Source: Styela clava | Taxonomy: Eukaryota; Chordata; Ascidiacea; Stolidobranchia; Styelidae | DNA length: 64,000 nt | Assembly (NCBI RefSeq): GCF_964204865.1 | Contig: NC_135255.1 | Span: 21,543,135-21,607,134 of the forward strand | Reading direction: 5' to 3' | Notes under the pieces: generated by a model | What the model was told of the DNA's origin: nothing | The model's input: the letters and a program-made list of their open reading frames with translations, nothing else | Database searches by the model: none | Made by a program: the position numbers and the translations under genes | In this document: positions 32,590 through 43,700 of the stretch, piece after piece | Layout of the letters: each line of letters begins with the position of its first letter | Numbering within the stretch: the first letter of the stretch is position 1

Positions 32590-33795
32590 TTTTCAAACTG
32601 TAGTTCAAAGCCAAATTCAGTATTTTTATAACACATAGGTGCTATTGCCCTACTTTTGTTGCCAAAACATTTGTATTTTTCTAATTTGCAGTAAGATGTT
32701 ATTTTTGAGCCCATTCCCACTGCAGTATTATATTTGCTTAATAAATATAACTCTTCATATCTTGCTTGAATGACTCTGAATTTTGGGTTAAAAGTGAGAA
32801 TATGTAGGACGTGAACCTGGGATGTACCTTTGAGGGAAAGTTTTTAGTAGTCTTGTTCAGTTGGCTGGGAGACTTCATTCTTTTGACTGTCCGTTTGCCA
32901 AAATCTGTTGGGCTCTGTTGTTTTGCTGCCAGCCCCCGTGTAAAACAGGCTAATGAACCACTGGGTTCATTGAAAATGTACGCACATCCAAGCTTTTACT
33001 TACCATAAACTTGCTCTGTGACATTCGCTTTAGCCTTGGAGAGCCAAGTTTTATGTCAATTTTAAAGTTATAGAGTTCGATAAAACTTCATTACCACCAA
33101 GTTCCTTGTATCTTGTGTATCTGCAAACCCTCTGGCAACATCAGATTTGTAAACCAGTTTCAGACTTTCGACACAGTTAATTAACTTAGGCAGAACAGAC
33201 ATGGAACCAGGGTCGTGTCAAACTTTTCTGCAGCGTGAGTTGCTGATAATGATGCATGCCCCTATCACATAACTTAAAAATTATTCGGGATAAACAAAAT
33301 ATAGATGTTGTTTTACTTAAGAAATAATAAATTATAGGTCACATGAGAGTGAAATGTTTTGTTATAACTATTTAAATCATGGAATAAAGCAACAAACTCA
33401 TCCCCATAATGTGCTGCCCTTGTGAAGCCCCTCTAAACATGCCCTTGCATGGAATTCCAAATAATGCTAACCTTCCCCTAATCTGCACTTCTCTGTGGCA
33501 ACACTAGCTTGCTCTTCAATAAGAGTGCAGGTGAACAACTTTGTTACCATGTCTAGTCGATCGAATGCTCAAGTCGCATTACTTAACTACTGGAGCCATT
33601 CATTTTTATTACAATAGTCAATTCTATATTAACCTAACTATGGTTCTTACTTTTCAAACAACAGCCGAGTTCCACAAATACTAGGTCTGATACACTAAAG
33701 CACTTACTGTGGTTGCCAGAAAACAGACAAAATAAGTTAAGAATACCAAAATATGCAATTACCACAATTTTGACAATGGAACTCTCTATAAATCT
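32590..33795. other. Unassigned intergenic sequence
   Basis: Short frames only, none with a domain (for example 32811-33008). No repeat ends or RNA genes recognised. Confidence 0.35.
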
Positions 33796-33801
33796 CCCCA
33801 A

Positions 33802-34022
33802 GGTACTCCCGAAGTATGTGAACCATGATGGCGGACACCGGAACGCAGTATGTGTACCAGGTTCGAGTTAGGCCTTAATTTCATTCCAATTTTAGTTCTA
33901 TTTTGAGTTTAGGGAATAGCCAGGTGACTCCCGTAGTATGTGTACCTGAAATCATGGTTTAACCTGGTCCACATACTATGTTCCGGTGTCCGCCATCTTG
34001 GTTCACATACTTTTGGAGTCCC
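33802..34022. mobile_element. Palindromic GATGGCGGACA-family element, copy 2
   Basis: Begins GGTACTCCCGAAGTATGTGA, then GATGGCGGACACCGGAACG, and ends with the inverted GTTCCGGTGTCCGCCATCTT, then GGTTCACATACTTTTGGAGT. The interior repeats GTATGTGTACC on both arms. This is one of the fullest copies. Confidence 0.8.
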
Positions 34023-34258
34023 TAGCCTAATAATACTTGGTCATGGCTAGGAGTGTTCACAAGACAGACACAGACCTATGGATCAAAATTTTATTCAATG
34101 TTAAAATCATAGCAGCATAAAAAGTGCAGTTGAATAATTGTTTATTTTAGAAAATTGCATCTTTGAAAATATAAATTAATTTCATCATGATTATTAGGAT
34201 TAAACTAGATAAATGTTAAAAAGGTCTTGCCACAAACTGAGCACAAGATAGTCTAGTG

Positions 34259-35090
34259 CAGTATTTCCCAACCTATGGGGTCGCGGCCTGAAATTTGGTT
34301 ACTGAAATCTTCTTGGGTCACTTGTTTTTTCAACAAGAACCAGAAAGTTACTGCTTTTATTTTCTAGTAAATGGATATAAAGACAGTATCACAACGCAAT
34401 AACTTGGCATCTGATGTTATTAGTCGATCAATTATTTAACAAAACAATTCATAGTTCCACTCTTTAGTTACGGTTAATATTTGCAGCAGCCGTTTTGTCG
34501 CTAAATTTCAGTGAAGCATCGCGGGACATAGACATATAATCCTTTCTCATCCTTAATGATAGAAAATTCATGATTTCAGGCTCTAATGGTGGTTATCGAA
34601 AAGCCATAGTCGAAATTAACCGGAAGTTTAGAGTCGTTTTTAAAGGCTCTCTTCCCTCTTGCGATAAAAAAGAAAAATTCTATTCTATAAATTTCAACAC
34701 CATAACACAATAAATATTTGTCTGATTATAAAATTCATCTAAAAAACACGCCACAAAACTGAATAATCTTGGATAACAATCTATAACGGAAGTTTTATAA
34801 AACTTGAAAATATATTAGTATTTTCGAACTTTTCTAGCTCACTACACATGGGGAATAAATAATTAACAATAAAATGCGAGATAGAAGGTTTTATAATATA
34901 GGTATTATGCAGAATTACGATGCGAAATGCGAGCTTGTTTTAGTGCACATAAAGAATCATAACACAGGATTTTCAGTATTGTCAGTCACACTCTCTCACA
35001 AAGAATTTTAAGATTTGATCATTTTATGTCAAGTTTAAATAGAAAAAAAGGTAAGAAGTAACTTTCAAACGAATGGATTTACTACATTTG
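34259..35090. other. Intergenic sequence starting with a solitary hAT-like end
   Basis: CAGTATTTCCCAACCTATGG, then GGTCGCGGCC, at 34259 resembles hAT termini elsewhere in the window, but no inverted partner was found. The remainder is AT-rich and unassigned. Confidence 0.35.
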
Positions 35091-35106
35091 ACACACCAGG
35101 GGCCAA

Positions 35107-35340
35107 CAAACTAAATATGGTATTGATAAATTCTCTCAATTTAATTCAATTTCGTTATGAAGTCGGTTCTCAATATATCCTAACCAGGTTTGTTTTATTT
35201 TAATCGAATATATTAAAGTTCTTTTCATCTCATTCAATACACTTACGGGGGCCACCAACTATATATTGTATCTGTAAATGCTCCCAGGAATTTGAAAAAT
35301 TTTGGGACTTTAACACATTGTACTTTCCTTGCATGAATTT
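35107..35340 (-). mobile_element. TA-type MITE, degenerate relative
   Basis: TTCGTTATGAAGTCGGTTCT, then CAATATATCCTAACCAGGTT, at about 35150-35190 matches the interior of the 32371 copy. The ends are too decayed to define. Confidence 0.45.
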
Positions 35341-35430
35341 ACCAAATTGAAAATTTCCGAACCCTATCTTAAACCGACGCTGAATTATCTATATTCTTGA
35401 AATATACCCACACCAGCCCAAATTTGACCA

Positions 35431-38400
35431 TCACAACTCGAATCTTGTCTTAACTTCGTCGGCAATCATCCTAGCAATTGCAAGTGAGGATGTTGCTGCA
35501 GGCGATGGAGCATTACGTACGTGAAGCATCCTTTTACCAAATGAACCGTGTCCAGAATCGAAAATAAAATCGTCCACCAAGTTACCGTCAGTATCTAAAG
35601 CTTGCGCCCGCACACCTGCTGGCCCCCTGGAAATAAAAATGAATATTTTGCTCCAAATAAAGCAATGAACAAGCAATCATAAGTACAGAGAGGTGTTAAA
35701 GTTTGAAAGAATCAACCCACCTTGGATATGAAAATATTTTCCAAATTTAAGGCTTAGATGATGTATAAATATATATTTCTTTCACAAATTTACCAAAATA
35801 TAGGTGGTAAAAATACCACTAGAAGAGTTGCAAGTTCGTTCAAAGCAAATCAAGTTCTCAATTAAAGGTGGAAAAGAGTACCAAGTTAATATCTTTGATA
35901 TTCAACAAAGAACATGCATATTCGATGAGTTTAAAATTGGAAATGCAGAAAAGTCAAGATATAGTGATCGGACTACTCCCTTTCTAAATAAAAGTTAATC
36001 CTTACATATGATCAGATATCAGTAGCTTGTGAAAGGCCTTTTTCAGAGAAAAAATATGTGAATGAGCAGCGCTTAAAACAAACCAATCTTACCTCATGAC
36101 ATCTTTCACGGACAATTCAGGGATAAATCTCTGTAACTGTTTAACTTGAGCCCCAACCATCATAGAGCGATAAATTTCACCAAAACCTGCTGATAGGTTT
36201 TTGAAAACAAGTTTTCTAAGTCCGCTGCAAAAATATAAAAGATTATAAGAATTTATTACAAACCCCGCCATGGTCTATATCAGGGGTTCCCAAACTGGGG
36301 TTCACAACCCCACAGAGGGGTACGCAGGAAATTTTATGTAGCGCAAAGAATGCTCCAATTTCACACAAATATCTATTGTACTTAAATAGTACTTTTTTAC
36401 ACTTTTGATTTGAAACACAATTATTAAAACTAGTGCAAAACTTAAATATCATGATTTTGAGATAATACGTAAGGTCAGGGAAGTGACGTGCTTGCATAAC
36501 AATGCTGACTTGACAGGGGTCACAGAAAATTTTAATGTATTGGAAGGGGTCACAAGATTAAAAGTTCGGGAAGTCGTGTTATGAATAATTACGAAACACA
36601 GAATGGAAATAATGTTGCTAAAAAAGCAACTAGTAGCAACATTTTTCTGGTTTACCATTTTCTAAGCAATTTGAAAATCATATTTTTTGAGGACACTGTG
36701 AAGTATAAGACCCTGTGATTGTGCAGGGATTTCCCCCATATTAAATAAATATTGGTCTGAAAATTTTTCCCCATGTAAAGTTTTAATAAAGGACCCGAAA
36801 AAAAAAATTACCTGAACGTTATAGCATCGATTGAATCTCTAAGATTGAAATCAAAGAACTTGTATCCCTCTCTTTTGAAAGCGAGAAGAGCATTGGGGCC
36901 GAGCCAAACGTCTCCATTCATTCGAGGAGTGAAATGGAAGCCGAGAAAAGGTAGAGCTGGATTCGGTACCTGTGTGAAGAAATTATTAAACAATTTTGTT
37001 TTGAAGAAGGCTCTGGACAGGCAGCGATTATATAGAGCCAGTTACTGAGAGTGGGGCTAGGTGCTGTTCTCTGGGAGCCACAACAAAAAGCCTAGATAAT
37101 TAGGTGAAATTCGCAACGACTGCATTAATAGGGTATGTCCAACCCAGCCCAAATATTGAAAAATAATGTTTTTATGCTTTGTAATGAAGAAAAATGGAGC
37201 AAGGGAGGAATATGCAGAAAAAAATTATGCACATAGCGACAAATGTCAATCCACCTACTATAAAAAAAACATTAGAAAAAACTTACAGGATAGATATTTC
37301 CTTTTGCTAAATAAGTTTTTTCCGGCTTTAGGATCAAATATTCTCCTCTGAACGGTACGATCTTTGGTATTTGATCACAATTGGACTTCGCTGCAAGTCG
37401 ATCAGAGTACAGGCCTCCACATACTATCACAAAACGAGACTGTACTTCTTGCTGAATAGTAAAAATGTTGAAAATTGGGAGATTTTATAAACAAAAATTA
37501 TTAGTTTAATAGCATTAGCACAACTGTGTAAGAAAAATGTTAAAAAATTGGAGAATTCATAACATCATTAAAATGGTATCACTTCTGATTTTTGATATTC
37601 TTTAATGTAGAAGCCTGCTAAAATAAACTCACATATTCATGGTTCCCCGTCAGAACAACTGGATACTTTGGATCTAAAAAAGATAATTTATTATTGATTG
37701 GTGACCTAGAGACACAGGACCTAACTATATTGGCACCACAGCTTGAAGATCTCAAGTTCAATTCTCCCTGTTTAGACATTTCAACACAGAGGTTTGCATA
37801 AGGCAGCCCGTAGAACATAACCCGGCCTCCCAAGCCATTTTGTGTGGCCATTGTTAATCTAGGGTACCTAGGGAGAAGAGCTTGTCAACACTCAGATTTT
37901 TTCCATCAAGCATGCAATCCTAATCTGATAATTTATGTATGAAAATATCGCTCACATGGAAAAAAAAGCATGTTTTTTTTTTGCTTTTGTCGCTGCGTTA
38001 AAACGAGCCTGTTTTAAAACCTTACCAGAGTTCTGCTTGAAATCCTGTACTTCAAAAGCTAGTTTTATATCACCTCCCTTCTGTTCAAACTCTTTGCCAT
38101 ACGTCCTTGCAACGAGTCCAAAATCCACTATTCCTGTTTCGGGGGAATGAATGGCCTTCAGACCCTGAAAAACAAGACATACTCAAGATTTACTAGGATA
38201 ATAAGGGTCAATGATTTGTACATTATCTCCACCTATAATCTCTACTTTGCAGCCATTGTTTCCTGTCAATTTATTAGCTATTCTCTCCCCTCATGATTGT
38301 TTTTCCACCCTCAGTTTGTCTTTCAGCTTATCATTTTGAAGGGGATATTTCAAAATATAATGGATTGGTAAAAATTTTAGCATTAGCACTAAAAATTTCG

Positions 38401-39829
38401 TAACTTATAAGCGACCATATGAACTGGTATAAACAACACTATTCTGAATATTCAAATAAAAACATATTTCAGTTAGAAATAAAGTGTTAGTCCCCTCAAA
38501 TTTAAAGGGATGTTTGGAATTTGACAGTGGTGGGAGCTTCTCCAAGATAAAATCTATCCCATTGTTTTTACTACTTACCCTGCAATGAGGTTCAATGCTT
38601 TGTATTTCACTCCCATCAATAATTTCCACTTTGCATCCGTTCTCTTGAGCTCTACTGTATAATTTATCAAGTCTGGGAATCTCTTCTTGCTCTGTGGCTA
38701 CAATCAGCTGAAAAAGAATGCGTAGAAGTCAATATAGTGGGGTTAGTGCAGCGATTTCCAATGGGGCGACAATGCTAGGCGAAAAATTGAGTTCACTTTT
38801 GCCTTTTACAAGAAACCCCAAGAATTTACAGGAATTCTCGTGATATTTTGCCTACAGCTTCAGATGCCACAGAGTGGTGATAAATGCAATAGAAAATTGC
38901 CGATCTTCGCGACCCAAAAAGTTGGGAAACCCTGGCTTTGCCAATCTTTTATCAGTAATGACTTTTCACCTTTCCAGCTTTCTTGTAAGGTACACCATGC
39001 TCATCGCAATACTTATACATAAGTTTCAATCCTTCGACGCATAACTTTGCTTTTAATGTCCCAGGTGTATAATATATACCAGCATGTATTACTCCACTGT
39101 TATGGCCTGTCTGATGGATACCTACATAAAGGAATGAAAAGGAAAATTGAATTATTTATTTTAAAATAATGTGTTTATATCAAGTCCATGCATCTGAAAA
39201 CTGGCTACCTGCTGTTTCAATATTCAATTAGTTTCGGACGACTGAATTTAATATAAATGAAAATACTTCCTATAAAACTTGGGTAAAGAGGGATTAATTT
39301 ATTATTAGAAAAACATTTTAAAATAATGTTTTCAATCATGTTAAGTCAGTTTGAAAGTATTTCAATATTTGATTTGGTCATCTTTGCCCATACATAACTC
39401 ACTTACTTAATCGATGTTCTTTTTCCAAGACGCAAAACTTGAGATTTGGGTATTGCAGTAATAGTTCTCTTGCTGTTGCCAGGCCAACGATTCCTCCTCC
39501 AACTATTGTGACATCATATTTATTACTTCCAGTTGAATGAGCAGAGCTGAAAAATAAATTTTTGTTCAGTTTTATGATTAGCACATCGGGCCCAGATATG
39601 TTGATATTATTATAGGTATAGAGTTCAAATTCAAACCTATGCAATAAATTTTGAATCAAATTAAAATGTCAAAAACACTGAACGTAATAAGAACAGATAA
39701 ATAGATAGTTTGTTTTGGAAACTCTATAATACACTCAAATTAACAGCACACACACAAGAGGACTGCAAGAAAAGTTACAGAAAACACAAACCTGGTTAAA
39801 CGAGGCTTGGGCAAGAAATATACAAACAT
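35431..39829 (-). CDS. L2HGDH: L-2-hydroxyglutarate dehydrogenase, mitochondrial (10 exons)
   Basis: FAD-dependent enzyme that oxidises L-2-hydroxyglutarate to 2-oxoglutarate, a metabolite-repair step at the mitochondrial inner membrane. Exons on the minus strand are 39829-39792 (tentative), 39546-39407, 39121-38970, 38707-38579, 38164-38026, 37673-37633, 37451-37287, 36969-36812, 36224-36093 and 35626-35431. All joins are GT-AG and in phase, giving 429 residues against about 463 in human. Motifs in order are the Rossmann [90 protein letters not shown] and [20 protein letters not shown] near the C-terminus. The first exon encodes only [12 protein letters not shown] plus two bases and fits the phase, but a longer N-terminus from another exon is possible. 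Divergent from the KATNBL1-like gene. The short 41-base exon is unusual. Confidence 0.95.
36275..36560. mobile_element. hAT-like end inside an L2HGDH intron
   Basis: CAGGGGTTCCCAAACTGGGG at 36279, followed by TTCACAACCCC, is a typical hAT terminus. The inner GGGGTCACAAGATT near 36550 may be an inverted subterminal piece. The far end was not located, so the boundary is approximate. Confidence 0.45.
38752..38934. mobile_element. Short hAT-like MITE inside an L2HGDH intron
   Basis: The left CAGCGATTTCCAATGGGGCG and right CGCGACCCAAAAAGTTGGGA, then AACCCTG, are inverted relatives about 180 bp apart. Flanking 8-mers do not match. It lies in the intron between the exons at 38707 and 38970. Confidence 0.55.
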
Positions 39830-40794
39830 AAGATACGCGAATATATTAAACACTTCCAGACTTTTCACAAACTAGCATTGAATCTATGGCAGTTGACATT
39901 TCAAGCAACCTATGAACTTCATTGAACCATTGAGTTACCTTAACGCCCTTATTGCATTAAACTGGAGGCGTAAACTTCTGCTGTTTACTTGAGATAAAGC
40001 AGCTTTCAACATTTCATTAAAATAAAAGTAAAACTTCAAAATTAAAAGAAAATCTAAACATGATAGAAAATAGTTTTACTACAGCTGACTAATTATCAGA
40101 ATACTTAAAATTGTCCGTTGATGGGTCTACTTTTAATTTTCTGAAATTAGTCACTTTTTCTGACATTACGGTACCGGTACCCAGTTTACAAACTTGTAAG
40201 TCATGCTTCAGCACTTATCTATTGCTGTCCTGAAAAAAGTAAATGCCGCATCCTGCAATCTTGACGAGTAGCAATTCTCCAACCCAAAAATTTACTTGAA
40301 ATAGAGCAGCAATTACTGCAACGGCTTGCTGAGAGAATAGAATTTCCCAATAAGAGTCATTTCTCCCAAACTGTACACCGGCATTTTTAGGAAAGTTCAT
40401 TCGCGCAAAAGTTCGTTCTCGCAAACCCTCATTTCATCATTCCTTTTGCAGACATAGCTAATTGAGCGAAAAATCTTTACAAGTTTGCTGTTCCCGTGAC
40501 AGGATTTTGACTAATTCGAACTTTTTGTTTGATTGCTGACAAAACTCTATTCACTAAACACTGGTTAAAATAAAAATTATTTACCTATAGATAGGCAGTA
40601 CAGTAAACATCCAAGCTACAGGATTTATTCACTGTAAAAATCGAGAAGTTGAAGCATTTTTTTTGCGTTTCTTTGACCCGTGTTATTCGACCCCAAATCT
40701 CGCTTGGTCATTGGTGAAATTATCAAAAGGCGGAGCATAATCTGAAAGATTTCACTTTTGACTAGAGAAGTTCCGCTGTTATTATCAAACAAAA
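39830..40794. promoter_or_regulatory. Divergent intergenic region between L2HGDH and the KATNBL1-like gene
   Basis: About 965 bp separates the two start codons, which point away from each other. This places both promoters here. It contains an ACGGTACCGGTACC motif at about 40167. No TATA box could be assigned with confidence. Confidence 0.45.
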
Positions 40795-43700
40795 ATGGAC
40801 TATTCTAAGCCAGACAGTGCATGTCTTCTGGTGAGTTTTGCATAATTTTTGGTTTTATTCAATTTTTAACACTCGCTAGTTAACTTAAATGTTAATAAAC
40901 AGATTTTTTTGGAAACTCACGTCGACGTTCCGACTGCCTGGGGGCGTGTTGTTATGGTTACGTCACACGCTGAACGTGCGGTTTTGCATGTTTCTGCAAC
41001 TGCGTTGTTTACTCGCAGGAAGAAATGCCATAAAAACAAATTTATACTTTGATCACAATCTCCAAAATTCCTTGTTACTAGCTTTTAACAACAAATGTTT
41101 TTGATATTGTACCTCTTTTCTTTTCATCTCTATTTTCTTTGTTGGAAATATAGTGCAAAATTGGTGTTCTACTATGTGAATAAAAACTATTGCATTCGTT
41201 TTTTATTGGATATTTCACTCTGTTTATTCTTTTTAAATCCGCAAAAGGCTATCACAGTCCCATAACTTCAGTTAATGAATGTTTTTTGGCATGATACCGT
41301 AATTAAATGAACATCTTATGCCATGACAGCATGATTGCTGTTTTTATACAATCAGGTCAGCAGCTGTGGGTTGTATACTTCTTAATTTAGAAAAGAAACT
41401 AAAAAGTAGTATTTTAACCCGGCGGTGTGGCACATCATGCTAAGCGTTAGGAATATGCCACCCGCCCACCGCACCTCTAATTACCCTGCAAACCTGGACT
41501 CTTCATTGCCCTAGGATGGTTTAGGTAACCGCTGGTCGAATATGGCTTCCTCCACCATCAAGTCCATGCACCTGAAACTGGCTAACTAATTTCATATCCA
41601 ACATGGACTGGTAACCAGACGAGAGTTCGTGGTTCCATATGATTAAGTCTTACGTATTATCGACTTTCTTCTCCCCCGGGGTAAATATGTGACTCCTGTT
41701 CTTTGTTTAAACTCAACTATTTCTATTTGAAATCTTTCAGATCACAGAAAATCATCAGAAAATGATTGATATTCTTGAATCCCGTAAAATCAAATTAAAC
41801 GCAGCGTTATCATTCTGGAAGAATGAAGACATCCAACAACTTGTAACTTTTCTACTCAGGACTAATGATGACAGTTTGTTTGTTGATGTTATACCTCATT
41901 TAGCTAGCAGGTAATCTAAGACTTCGGCATTGGGAGAGTGTGTGCAAGAGGATTGCTGCACTTCTCGTCGTCGTAAGGTAGTTCCTGTAACCGCTGGTCA
42001 CCTGGACTGGTAACAGGATGAGAGACCGTGGTTTGTTATATGATTAAACTATCTTGTCGGCTTTTCTCTCCCCCGGGATAAAAATGAAAATTCTATTTTT
42101 ATTAACTAAATCTATCTAAATCAAACCAAAGCCCCAAGCGATTACAATCATCACAGCTTGTAGAACAGGCATTCAAAGTGTTGGCTGAACTATATTATTT
42201 ACTCAGGTGTTTATGTATCACTACAAGCTCATTTGGTCGCAAAAATATAGGCATATCAATAATTACCTATGTGATTATGTGAAATAGTATTGATATGAAA
42301 CAATGATATTAGTTGTTAACCGGTTACTTTTGTATAGTTGAATGTCAATTTTTTTTCCTAAATTTACATTCCTCCTCTTATAAATATTAACCTATTAATC
42401 TTTGTTTTCCAGTATTCGTGAAAACAATGCCATCGGAAAGAAAGTGACGCTCGGAATTTGTGTCGAATTATTACCTGTTCTACAAAGATTATTAAAGACT
42501 AAATTTGAAGAGTAAGTTCAGTCAAAAACGTTTAGAACAGGGGTTTACAACTTTTTTTTCTTTAAATTTTTTTTTTCCCTATTTTGTTGGTTTAGAATTC
42601 TTCCCATGTACTCTCTTGTTATTACACATTGCTAATTTTTATATCTGTACTCCTTGATTCTTGAATTCGGTTGATGAATTCGGATAAACTCATCTAACTT
42701 ATCCTTAACCCAGGGTTCTTAACTGGGCCCCCGGCTCACTTAGGGCAATGGCTCACTATTGCAACATTTTGGATGCGAATTTTGCAAGTGTTTCAGAGAG
42801 TCGACTTTTACAAACTGACTTACATGCTCAAAACCATTGCGAGTGTTTCAGAGAGTTGACTTTTACAAACTGATTTACATGCTCAAAACCATTACAGGGA
42901 GTCCTCGGGTTACGACGGTCGCGACTTACGCTGTTTCGAGGTTACAAACGCACACTCCATAACGCTATGTCGAGGTTATGTTAAAAGATAATACTGTACT
43001 GTACAGTATTTGCTTTTATTCACGTGATATGAAATTGTTTTCTGTTTTTCTAATAAAGTTTTTTTTGCATTATTTGTACATTTTATTAGTGTACAGTACC
43101 ATACTTCACATTTACAATACAGTACGATAAGTATAAAGTTATTTATGCACTGTTCAATATAATGTTCCGACTTAATTCGGGTTACACCGAGTCTCAGGAA
43201 CGGAACTGCGTCGTAAGTCGAGGACTTTCCGGGGTCTCACTTTCGATTAAAACAAGAGAACTATGTATTTTTTAGGGTGTTAAAAGTCTTTGGAGAGGGC
43301 CACAAATCGTGGAAGTTTGTAAGAACCACTGTCCTAACCAGTGTTCACTATTAGCGCGTTTTTTTGCGAAAATTGCGAAGCACTTTCGCAACTTTTTTTA
43401 GGGACTGCGAAATAGCACTTTTTTCCGATTTTGAAGAAAAATAGCAGTTTTTTCCGATTTTGAATGGAATAAAAGTTCAAAGTTAACAAATATTTTCGAG
43501 TATTAAGTTGACAAATAAGTAACATACTAGTACTTTGTAACTCAATTCTGCATATCATAACGATATTTACCGGAATTCTAACCTATGAGATGCAGACATA
43601 GGAGATAAAGCTTTTGCATTAACGGCAAAATTCTTGTTTATAATATGATTATTATACAAGCACACCGATTCCGCTTCTCCCGCAAAAAACGCTCCCAGGT

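Noticed and set aside
37618-37851. 77-codon frame that runs straight into the L2HGDH exon at 37673-37633 ([20 protein letters not shown] and onward)
   Set aside because: The upstream acceptors would bring an immediate stop in the required phase, and the peptide has no counterpart in L2HGDH. The exon joins well at its own acceptor at 37674, so the rest is intron.
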